NCBI GenBank assembly: GCA_022822125.1
Contig: JAJECF010000170.1
Coordinates: forward strand, 1-12,460
Length of the DNA stretch: 12,460 nt
Reading direction: 5' to 3'
Source of the DNA: Alphaproteobacteria bacterium
GTDB taxonomy: Bacteria > Pseudomonadota > Alphaproteobacteria > Bin95
Position 1 is the first letter of the stretch; every line of letters starts with the position of its first letter. A program made the position numbers and the translations under genes. This document shows positions 1 through 6,490 of this stretch, one piece after another. The notes beneath the pieces were generated by a model. It was not told the origin of the DNA and did not search any database. It was given only the letters and a program-made list of their open reading frames with translations.

Positions 1-60
1 GGGGTCGCCTCCGCGGTCACTTGTGGCTGTTGCAAACCCAAAATACCGCCAGGCGACCCC
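1..60. repeat. 60-bp interrupted palindrome at left window edge
   Basis: A perfect 10-bp inverted repeat (GGGGTCGCCT at 1-10 and its complement at 51-60) bounds this segment. A second 5-bp arm lies just inside, GCGGT at 13-17 against ACCGC at 45-49, offset by one base. The 27-base core (18-44) is less GC-rich than the rest of the window. The element lies just beyond the point where the neighbouring ATPase gene loses its coding similarity. It could be the end of an inserted element, a dispersed palindromic repeat, or a hairpin. I cannot assign it to a named insertion-sequence family, and no transposase is visible. Confidence 0.5.
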
Positions 61-95
61 GGAACCGAAAACAGCTACACCGAAATCATCTCAGA

Positions 96-815
96 TCAGC
101 GCAGAAACCATGTCCGCTCGACGGTTCTGCAAGAGGCTCGAACCGCGAACAGTTCCTCGATATCGCCGGCAAGCGCATTCCAGGCGTCGTCGTCCCGGGC
201 GATATCCAGAAGCAGGTTCCGCAGGACATCGCCCGGTTTGCCCTCGCCGATGCGCAGGTTCCTGTAACCCGGATCGAAACGCGGTTCCTCCGCGCCGATA
301 CCGGAGAAAGCGGGGCAATGGGTGACTCCGGGCAATACCGATTCACGCGCCAGTTCGTTGTAATCGAGCGGGTTGGCGTAGATCTGCTCCGGTCCCTGGT
401 AGCGAAACTCTACGGTGAGCCCCCAAGGAACGCCTGCATCCGACTGTCCTTCCACCCGAATATGGATCGGGCGCCGCCGGCCGACCTTTCTATCGCCGCC
501 TCCGTTCCGGTCCTTGTTCCGCCAGTTGGTCGCGCGCTCGTTCCAAAGCAGGTTGAAATGGCTGAGCGGAAGCGGGGTGAAATCCTTGCGAGTAACCGGC
601 TGTCCGAGCCGCCGGATCGAATCGGCGTCGCCGCGGACGATCGGCGCGCCTCGGCCCCCACGCCAACGATCGAGCGCGAAAGCCCAAGCGGATAGCGCTT
701 GAATGAGCGTTGTCTTGCCCGAGTTGTTTTGTCCTGCCAGCACCGTCACCGGTTCGAGCGGGAATTCCTGGCGCTCGAATCGTTTGAAGTTCTCGATGAT
801 GACGCGCGTGATCAC
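96..815 (-). pseudogene. Truncated AAA family ATPase (N-terminal part only)
   Basis: The 239-residue frame begins with the typical start of RecF/SMC-like or OLD-like AAA ATPases: a short beta strand (ITRVIIENFKRF, residues 2-13) followed by Walker A, GQNNSGKT at residues 28-35. Such proteins use ATP in DNA repair, anti-phage defence or overcoming-lysogenisation-type nucleases, and normally have several hundred residues. Here the ABC signature, the Walker B acidic pair and the switch histidine, all in the C-terminal half of the family, are absent. Family-like sequence continues to about residue 225 (GDIEELFAV, near position 143). It then changes to an unrelated tail rich in Arg, Cys and Thr and stops at 96-98. 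The other two minus-strand frames also close within about 20 bases of that stop. I infer a gene broken by deletion or insertion, probably not functional as an ATPase. It is divergent from the enoyl-CoA hydratase gene, with 64 bp between start codons. Confidence 0.62.
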
Positions 816-879
816 TCGTTCTGGCCGCCCGTCTCGGCTAGGCTATGGTGTGTCGGAGCGTTTTAGCCGGGAGAGGGCG

Positions 880-1656
880 ATGACGGAAGCTGTGCTGGTT
901 TCGGTGGATGGCGGGGTGGGGGTGCTGACCCTTAACCGGCCGGACAAGTTCAACTGCATCTCGACCGGTCTGCTGGATGGCCTCATCGCCGGCATGGACC
1001 GCTTCGAGGCGGACCCCGCGGTGCGCGCCGTGCTGCTGAACGCGAACGGCCGGCAGTTCTGCACCGGCGCCGACCTCGACGAGGTGCTGGACCGGCGCAA
1101 GTCCGCCGAGGCGCTCTCGCCCTTCATCGGCGCCATCCATGAGGTGACGCGGCGTTTCGAGGCCTCGCCGCTGCCCGTGGTGGCGGCGGTGCAGGGGCTG
1201 ACGCTTGCGGGCGGCATGGAACTGGTGGTGGCCTGCGACACGGTGTTCGCCGCCGAGAGCGCGCGCATCGGCTGCCAGCACGCCCGCTACGGCCTGCCGC
1301 CCGGCGGCGGCGGCACGCAGCGGCTCGCGCGCATCGTCGGCCTGCGCCGGGCGCTCGACCTCATGTTCACCGCCCGCTGGCTCGACGCAGCCGAGGCGGA
1401 GCGCTGGGGCCTCTTCAATCATGTCGCGCCGGATGAAGAACTGGATGCCAGAGCGCGCGCCTATTGCGCCGATCTCGCCGCCAAGAGCCGCCACGGCCTC
1501 GCCTTCATGAAAAGCATGGCGCGGCGCGGCCTCGAAGGGCCGCTCGATGTCGGCCTGGCGCTGGAGCGCGGCGCGGTCGTGGCCGCCCTCCAGCACAGCG
1601 ATGTGGCCGAAGGGCTCGACGCCTTCCAGTCCCGGCGCGAGCCGGTCTTCCCGTAA
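880..1656 (+). CDS. Enoyl-CoA hydratase/isomerase (crotonase) family protein
   Basis: A 258-residue crotonase-fold protein, the usual length. It should act on an acyl-CoA thioester in the cytoplasm. Visible landmarks are the N-terminal strand motif LTLNRPDKFN (16-25), the CoA-binding/oxyanion segment FCTGADL (60-66), and the second oxyanion loop with the first catalytic glutamate, AGGMEL (E114, equivalent to Glu144 of rat enoyl-CoA hydratase). The position matching the second catalytic glutamate (rat Glu164) is His134, in GCQHARYGLPPG just before GGGTQRL. Simple syn-hydration of a 2-enoyl-CoA is therefore not guaranteed; isomerase, hydrolase or lyase chemistry is possible. The start at 880 is preferred over the in-frame upstream start at 703 because a purine-rich ribosome site (GGGAGAGGG, 869-877) precedes it and the 703 extension runs over the divergent ATPase gene. 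It is the first gene of a four-gene operon, with 17 bp to the next gene. Confidence 0.88.
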   Translation: MTEAVLVSVDGGVGVLTLNRPDKFNCISTGLLDGLIAGMDRFEADPAVRAVLLNANGRQFCTGADLDEVLDRRKSAEALSPFIGAIHEVTRRFEASPLPVVAAVQGLTLAGGMELVVACDTVFAAESARIGCQHARYGLPPGGGGTQRLARIVGLRRALDLMFTARWLDAAEAERWGLFNHVAPDEELDARARAYCADLAAKSRHGLAFMKSMARRGLEGPLDVGLALERGAVVAALQHSDVAEGLDAFQSRREPVFP

Positions 1657-1673
1657 GCAGGAGCCTCCGTTCG

Positions 1674-2879
1674 ATGCAGCTCGAATTCACCGCCGACGAA
1701 CGCGCCTTCGCCGAGGAGGTCGACGCCTTCTTCGAGGCCAATCTGGAGCCGCGGCTCTCCGAGCAGGTCCGGCGCAATCCCTCCTATGTGTCCAAGGAGG
1801 ACATGCGGCGCTGGCAGAAGGCGCTTTACGACCGGGGCTGGATCGCGCCCAACTGGCCGGAGGAGCATGGCGGCACCGGCTGGACGCCGACGCAGAAATT
1901 CATCTTCGAGGAAGCCTATCAGCGCCACTACGCGCCCCGGCTCTCGCCCTTCGGCCTGATGATGGTGGGTCCGGTGATCTACACCTTCGGCAGCGAGGCG
2001 CAGAAGGCCGAGCACCTGCCGGCGATCCTGAAGAGCGACCGCTTCTGGTGCCAGGGCTATTCCGAGCCCGGCTCCGGCTCGGACCTCGCCTCGCTCAGGA
2101 CCCGCGCCGTGCAGGACGGCGACGACTATGTCGTCAACGGTTCCAAGATCTGGACCAGCAGCGCGCACAATGCGGACTGGATCTTCGCGCTGGTCCGCAC
2201 CGACACCGAAGCCGCCAAGCAGCAGCAGGGCATCTCCTTCCTGCTGATCGACATGAAGACGCCCGGCATCGAGGTGCGGCCGATTATCTCTATGGACGGA
2301 GGGCACTATCTCAACCAGGTGTTCTTCACCGATGTGCGCGTGCCGGTGTCGAACCGCATCGGCGAGGAAAACAAAGGCTGGACCTACGCGAAATTCCTGC
2401 TCGGCAACGAGCGCGCGGGCGTCGCCGGCGTTTCCAAGTCGCGTATGAAGGTCGATCGGCTGAAGGAGATCGCCTCCGTCGAGACCGGGACGAATGACGG
2501 CGCGCTCGCCGACGACCCGGAGTTCCGCGCCCGCCTGGGCGAGGTGGAGGCAAGGCTCGGCGCGCTGGAGATCATCAACCTGCGCACGCTCGCGGCGGAG
2601 GAGAAAGGCGGCGGCGTCGGCCCGGAAGCCTCGATCCTCAAGATCTGCGGCACGGAGATCGAGCAGGCGCTCAACGAGATGCTGATCGAGGCGGTCGGCG
2701 TCGACGCCATTCCCTATTCGCTGGAATGGACGCGCCTCGACACCAATGAGGAGCCGCCCACCGCCGACCGCGCCGTCGGGCTGATGAGCGAGCATCTGCT
2801 GAAGCGCGCGGCCACGATCTACGGAGGATCGAACGAGATCCAGCGCAACATCGTGGCCAAGCACGTGCTGGGACTCTAG
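1674..2879 (+). CDS. Acyl-CoA dehydrogenase (FadE17/FadE26-like)
   Basis: A 401-residue flavoprotein of normal family length that should oxidise an acyl-CoA to the 2,3-enoyl-CoA, passing electrons to electron-transfer flavoprotein. Landmarks are the N-terminal helical domain (about 1-120, with GWIAPNWPEEHGGTGW at 55-70), the FAD/substrate motif QGYSEPGSGSDLA (127-139), the flavin-contact motif GSKIWTSSAH (156-165), and the C-terminal helical domain ending IYGGSNEIQRNIVA. Medium-chain enzymes carry the catalytic Glu in YEGT, but here that residue is Gly384 (YGGSNEIQ, 383-390). E246 in GNERAG aligns with the relocated catalytic Glu of isovaleryl- and long-chain acyl-CoA dehydrogenases and is the likely base. 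This layout is known among branched-chain and steroid side-chain (FadE26-type) enzymes, so a branched or bulky acyl-CoA is plausible. Ribosome site AGGAG is at 1659-1663. The stop is 5 bp from the next start, indicating co-transcription. Confidence 0.92.
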   Translation: MQLEFTADERAFAEEVDAFFEANLEPRLSEQVRRNPSYVSKEDMRRWQKALYDRGWIAPNWPEEHGGTGWTPTQKFIFEEAYQRHYAPRLSPFGLMMVGPVIYTFGSEAQKAEHLPAILKSDRFWCQGYSEPGSGSDLASLRTRAVQDGDDYVVNGSKIWTSSAHNADWIFALVRTDTEAAKQQQGISFLLIDMKTPGIEVRPIISMDGGHYLNQVFFTDVRVPVSNRIGEENKGWTYAKFLLGNERAGVAGVSKSRMKVDRLKEIASVETGTNDGALADDPEFRARLGEVEARLGALEIINLRTLAAEEKGGGVGPEASILKICGTEIEQALNEMLIEAVGVDAIPYSLEWTRLDTNEEPPTADRAVGLMSEHLLKRAATIYGGSNEIQRNIVAKHVLGL

Positions 2880-2884
2880 GGGCG

Positions 2885-5155
2885 GTGGCGGTCTTCCACC
2901 ACGGCTCCCACTGGGGTGCCTTCCGCGCGGAGACGGCGGAGGGGCGTGTTACCGGGACCCTGCCCTTCGCGAAGGACCCCGAACCCTCGCCCATCGTCAC
3001 CTCGATCCCGGACGCAGTGCATCATCGCTCGCGCATAGAAGGACCGATGGTGCGGCGCGGCTGGCTAGACGGCGACGGCGGCGCGGGCCGCGGGCGCGAT
3101 TCCTATGTGCCACTGGACTGGGACCGGGCGATCGATCTCATCGCGGGTGAGGTCGCCCGTGTCGGGCGGGACTTCGGCAACGCCTCGGTCTTCGGCGGCT
3201 CCTACGGATGGGCGAGCGCCGGACGCTTCCACCATGCCAAGAGCCAGCTGCAGCGCTTCCTCGGCATGGCGGGCGGTTTCACCAACCAGCGGCACAATTA
3301 CAGCTATGCGGCGGGCCTCGCCGTGCTGCCGCACATACTGGGCGGCGTCGAGGCGGCGGCCGGCCCCGTCACGGACTGGCCATCCATCGTCGAGAACACC
3401 GGGCTGATGGTCTCCTTCGGCGGCCTGCCGGTGAAGAACACGCAGGTCGATTCGGGCGGCAATGGCGAACATGCGGCGGCGGGCTATATCCGCGAGGCGG
3501 CCGGGCGCGGCGTGCGCTTCATCGCCGTCTCGCCGCTCGGCGACGACCTGCCGGCGGGCCTCGACGGGGAGTGGATTCCGATCCGCCCCGGCACCGATAC
3601 CGCCATGATGCTGGCGCTCTGCCGGGTGCTGCTGTCGGAGGGGCTGGCCGACCGCGCATTCCTGGAGCGCCGCTGCACGGGCGCGGCCGCCTTCGAGGCC
3701 TCGCTGGACGGCCGGACGCCGGAATGGGCCGAGGGGATTACCGGCGTGCCTGCGGGCCGCATCCGCTCGCTCGCCCGTGAGATGGCGTCGGCGCGCACCA
3801 TGATTTCCACTGCCTGGGCGCTGCAGCGCGGCGACCATGGCGAGCAGCCCTTCTGGGCCACGGTGGCGCTCGCGGCCTGCCTCGGCCAGATCGGCCTGCC
3901 GGGCGGCGGCTTCGGCTTCGGCTACGGGTGCGTTTCCGGCATCGGCGCGCCGCGCCAAGGCATTACCGGGCCGACCTTTCCCATCGGGCCGAACCCGGTG
4001 GACGGTTTCATCCCGGTCGCGCGCATCGCGGACATGCTGCTTGACCCCGGCGGCGCCTACGATTTCGACGGCGAGCGGCGGCACTATCCGGATACGCGGC
4101 TCGTCTATTGGGCGGGCGGCAACCCGTTCCACCACCACCAGGACATCAACCGGCTGATCCGGGCCTTCCGCCGCCCGGAGACCGTGGTCGTCCACGACCC
4201 CTGGTGGACGGCGACCGCCCGCCATGCCGATATCGTCGTGCCGGCGACCACGACGCTGGAGCGCAACGACATCGCCGCCGGCCGGCGGGACCGCTTCTGG
4301 CTCGCCATGCACCGCGCCATCGGTCCGGTGGGCCGGGCGCGCAACGACCACGATGTCTTCGCCGACATTGCCGACCGGCTCGGCTTCCGCGAGCGCTTCA
4401 CCGAGGGACTCGGCGAGATGGAATGGCTGCGCCGCATCTATGACGAGGCCTGCGGGCGGGCGGCCGAACACGGGCTCAATCTGCCGGATTTCGACGCCTT
4501 CTGGGCCGAGGGGCATGTGGAACTGCCGCGGCCGGAGAGCCCGCGCGTGCTGTTCGAGGGCTTCCGTAGGGGCGAGGAGCGGCTGGCGACGCCTTCGGGC
4601 AGGATCGAGCTCTATTCCGAGCGCGTGGCGGGCTTCGGCTATGAGGATTGCCCCGGCTATCCGGCCTGGCTGCCGCCGAAGGAATGGCTGGGCGCCGAGG
4701 CCGCCCGCAAATGGCCGCTGCACCTGATCTCGAACCAGCCGGCAACGCGCCTTCACGCACAGCTCGATCAGGGCCGCGTGTCGCAGGCGAGCAAGGTGCA
4801 GGGCCGAGAGCCAATCCGGCTGAACCCGGCGGACGCGGCGGCGCGGGGCATTGCGGCGGGCGACGTGGTGCGCGTGTTCAACACCCGCGGCGCGCTGCTC
4901 GCCGGCGCGGTGCTGAGCAACGAGGTTGCGCCCGGCGTCGCCGTGCTCGCGACCGGGGCCTGGTACGACCCGGCCGACCCCGCGGAGCCGGACAGCCTCG
5001 ACAAGCACGGCAATCCCAATGTGCTGACCGCCGACCGCGGCACCTCGAAGCTCGGCCAGGGGCCGAGCGCGATGAGCGCGCTGGTCGAGGTGGAACGCTT
5101 CGAGGGCGAGCCGCCCCCCGTCACCGCCTTCGACCCGCCCGATATCGCCGCATGA
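2885..5155 (+). CDS. BisC/DMSO-reductase-type molybdopterin S- or N-oxide reductase
   Basis: A 756-residue bis-MGD molybdoenzyme, close to E. coli biotin sulfoxide reductase in length. It starts with the BisC/TorA-like SHWGAF segment (8-13) and lacks both a twin-arginine signal and the N-terminal Cys motif for an iron-sulfur cluster, as expected of cytoplasmic type III (BisC-like) enzymes. The SYGW motif gives Y107 and W109, matching Tyr114 and Trp116 of Rhodobacter DMSO reductase. Exactly 31 residues after W109, in HNYSYAAG, lies S140, matching the Mo-ligand Ser147. The C-terminal cofactor domain contains LISNQPATRLHAQLDQG, GREPIRLNP, TGAWYDP and LDKHGNPNVLT. The expected reaction is reduction of a sulfoxide or N-oxide; the substrate is unknown. 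The GTG start at 2885 is the only one that keeps the conserved N-terminus. Its purine stretch (2878-2882) is too close to be ideal, so translation probably depends on coupling to the dehydrogenase gene 5 bp upstream. The stop overlaps the next start (ATGA). Confidence 0.9.
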   Translation: MAVFHHGSHWGAFRAETAEGRVTGTLPFAKDPEPSPIVTSIPDAVHHRSRIEGPMVRRGWLDGDGGAGRGRDSYVPLDWDRAIDLIAGEVARVGRDFGNASVFGGSYGWASAGRFHHAKSQLQRFLGMAGGFTNQRHNYSYAAGLAVLPHILGGVEAAAGPVTDWPSIVENTGLMVSFGGLPVKNTQVDSGGNGEHAAAGYIREAAGRGVRFIAVSPLGDDLPAGLDGEWIPIRPGTDTAMMLALCRVLLSEGLADRAFLERRCTGAAAFEASLDGRTPEWAEGITGVPAGRIRSLAREMASARTMISTAWALQRGDHGEQPFWATVALAACLGQIGLPGGGFGFGYGCVSGIGAPRQGITGPTFPIGPNPVDGFIPVARIADMLLDPGGAYDFDGERRHYPDTRLVYWAGGNPFHHHQDINRLIRAFRRPETVVVHDPWWTATARHADIVVPATTTLERNDIAAGRRDRFWLAMHRAIGPVGRARNDHDVFADIADRLGFRERFTEGLGEMEWLRRIYDEACGRAAEHGLNLPDFDAFWAEGHVELPRPESPRVLFEGFRRGEERLATPSGRIELYSERVAGFGYEDCPGYPAWLPPKEWLGAEAARKWPLHLISNQPATRLHAQLDQGRVSQASKVQGREPIRLNPADAAARGIAAGDVVRVFNTRGALLAGAVLSNEVAPGVAVLATGAWYDPADPAEPDSLDKHGNPNVLTADRGTSKLGQGPSAMSALVEVERFEGEPPPVTAFDPPDIAA

Positions 5156-6315
5156 GCGCAGCGGGGCCGCTTGCCGGGCTGCATGTGCTGGAGATCGCGG
5201 GCGTCGGGCCGGGGCCGCATTGCGCCATGTTGCTGGCGGACATGGGCGCGGATGTGCTGCGCATCGACCGGGTGCGGGCGCGCTATCGCGTGCATGCGCG
5301 CACCGACCTGCTCAACCGTGGCCGGCGGTCGGCCGCGCTCGACCTCAAGCAGCCCCGCGCGGTCGAGGCAGTGCTCGCGCTCGCCGAGAGGGCCGATGTG
5401 CTGCTGGAGGGCTTCCGCCCGGGTGTCATGGAACGGCTCGGCCTCGGGCCGGAACCCGTGCTTGCGCGCAATCCGAAGCTCGTCTATGCGCGGCTGACCG
5501 GCTGGGGGCAGGAGGGGCCGCTGGCGGGCGCGGCCGGCCACGACCTCAATTATCTGGCGCTGACGGGCGCGCTCCACGCCATCGGCCCCGCCTCCGGGCC
5601 GCCCGCGCCGCCGCTCAACCTCGCCGGCGATTTCGGCGGCGGCGCGCTCTACGCCGCCTTCGGCATAATGGCGGCGCTGTTCGAGCGCGGAACCTCCGGT
5701 AAGGGACAGGTCGTCGATGCCGCCATGGTGGACGGGGCCGCGTCGCTGATGACCTTCGTGCAGGGGCTCATGGCCGCCGGCTGGTGGCGCGATGAGCGCG
5801 AAGCGAACCTGATCGACGGCGGCGCGCCCTTCTATCGCTGCTATGAGACGGCGGACGGCAAATGGGTCGCGCTCGGCGCCATCGAGCCCGAGTTCTACGA
5901 CGCCTTCCTGAAACTGGCGGGCCTCGACCGCGAGGCGCTGCCGAAGCGCATGGACCGCGCCCGCTGGCCGGAGCTGGCGGAGCGCTTCCGGCGGCTGTTC
6001 CTGACGAAAACGCAAGAAGAATGGTGCGCGCTGCTGGAAGGCGCGGACGCCTGCTTCGCCCCGGTGCTGACACTGGAGGAAGCGCCCGCCCATCCGCATA
6101 TGGCGGCCAGGGGCGCGCTCGCCGCAAGCCATGGCGTCGTCCAGTCCGCCCCGGCGCCCCGCCTCTCGCGCACGCCCGGCCGCCTCTCCCGCCCGCCGCC
6201 CGCGCCCGGCAAGGACACGCGCGCCGCCCTTGCCGACTGGGGTCTCGAAAGGGCGGAGATCGACGCCCTCATCGCCTCCGGCGCGGCGCTGCAGGCGGAT
6301 CCGCCGGAGGACTGA
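5152..6315 (+). CDS. Alpha-methylacyl-CoA racemase (CaiB/BaiF family)
   Basis: A 387-residue class III CoA-transferase-fold protein, assigned to the racemase branch because all three active-site residues of the Mycobacterium tuberculosis enzyme MCR (His126, Asp156, Glu241) can be placed: H130 in AAGHDLNYLALTG, D160 in NLAGDFGGG, and E245 in GAIEPEFY. The N-terminal segment GVGPGPHCAMLLADMGADV (17-35) and the FRPGVMERLGLGPE stretch (88-101) are also racemase-like. Formyl-CoA-transferase-type members use only the Asp and lack the His/Glu pair. The expected role is interconversion of 2R- and 2S-methylacyl-CoA so that a stereospecific acyl-CoA dehydrogenase can use both, which fits the dehydrogenase two genes upstream. 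ATG 5152 overlaps the upstream stop by 4 bp. The last about 60 residues are rich in Pro, Ala and Arg. A true intermolecular CoA-transferase role is less likely but not excluded. Confidence 0.87.
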   Translation: MSAAGPLAGLHVLEIAGVGPGPHCAMLLADMGADVLRIDRVRARYRVHARTDLLNRGRRSAALDLKQPRAVEAVLALAERADVLLEGFRPGVMERLGLGPEPVLARNPKLVYARLTGWGQEGPLAGAAGHDLNYLALTGALHAIGPASGPPAPPLNLAGDFGGGALYAAFGIMAALFERGTSGKGQVVDAAMVDGAASLMTFVQGLMAAGWWRDEREANLIDGGAPFYRCYETADGKWVALGAIEPEFYDAFLKLAGLDREALPKRMDRARWPELAERFRRLFLTKTQEEWCALLEGADACFAPVLTLEEAPAHPHMAARGALAASHGVVQSAPAPRLSRTPGRLSRPPPAPGKDTRAALADWGLERAEIDALIASGAALQADPPED

Positions 6316-6490
6316 TATCAACGACCACAGGCGGGACCTCATAATCTTCCTTCGGATCGGACAGCGCGTCGGCGGCCTGCCGGGCAATCGCGACATTTCA
6401 CGCCGTTCCGGCGGGAGCCGGTCTCGCCGCCCTGCCCGGTTCCTGTATTATGCGCTGCTTCGATGCGCTTTTTCGGGGGAGAACCGGGAC
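6316..6490. promoter_or_regulatory. 175-bp gap, probable promoter region of the transporter operon
   Basis: This is the only sizeable gap within the plus-strand gene block, so it is where a second promoter or a regulator site would be expected. A TATTAT box at 6446-6451 resembles a sigma-70 -10 element, but no recognisable -35 lies 16-18 bp upstream. A small GC hairpin (CCGGC with GCCGG, loop GGGA) sits just before it, near 6408-6421. A good ribosome site, GGGGGAG at 6475-6481, stands 9 bp before the binding-protein ATG. I see no riboswitch and no terminator with a T-run. The operator and regulator are unidentified. Confidence 0.3.

Noticed and set aside
23..325. Plus-strand frame with GTG start reading MAVANPKYRQATPEPK...
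   Set aside because: The first about 35 residues look mildly protein-like, but the rest reads antisense through the ATPase remnant. It could be the edge of an inserted element but cannot be supported as a gene.
819..849. Possible -35/-10 pair (TTCTGG ... TATGGT) upstream of the enoyl-CoA hydratase gene
   Set aside because: Both boxes match poorly and the spacing is 19 bp. A promoter must lie near here, but this pair is not convincing.
703..879. N-terminal extension of the enoyl-CoA hydratase frame
   Set aside because: The extra 59 residues overlap the divergent ATPase gene and match no crotonase sequence. The ATG at 880 has a ribosome site and aligns with the family N-terminus.
1461..2864. 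467-codon minus-strand frame opposite the acyl-CoA dehydrogenase gene
   Set aside because: No recognisable domains, and it is antisense to a gene with full FAD and substrate motifs.
3065..5008. 647-codon open frame on the minus strand opposite the molybdoenzyme gene
   Set aside because: The translation is Arg/Ala/Gly/His-rich with no family motifs. It is a shadow produced by G/C third positions of the plus-strand gene, which has complete cofactor-binding motifs.
5152..6315. Formyl-CoA or other class III CoA-transferase assignment
   Set aside because: The His and Glu specific to methylacyl-CoA racemases are present at the expected sites in addition to the shared Asp, so racemase is the better call.
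4768..6396. 542-codon minus-strand frame opposite the racemase gene
   Set aside because: Low-complexity Arg/Gly/Ala translation antisense to a gene with an intact catalytic triad; no independent support.
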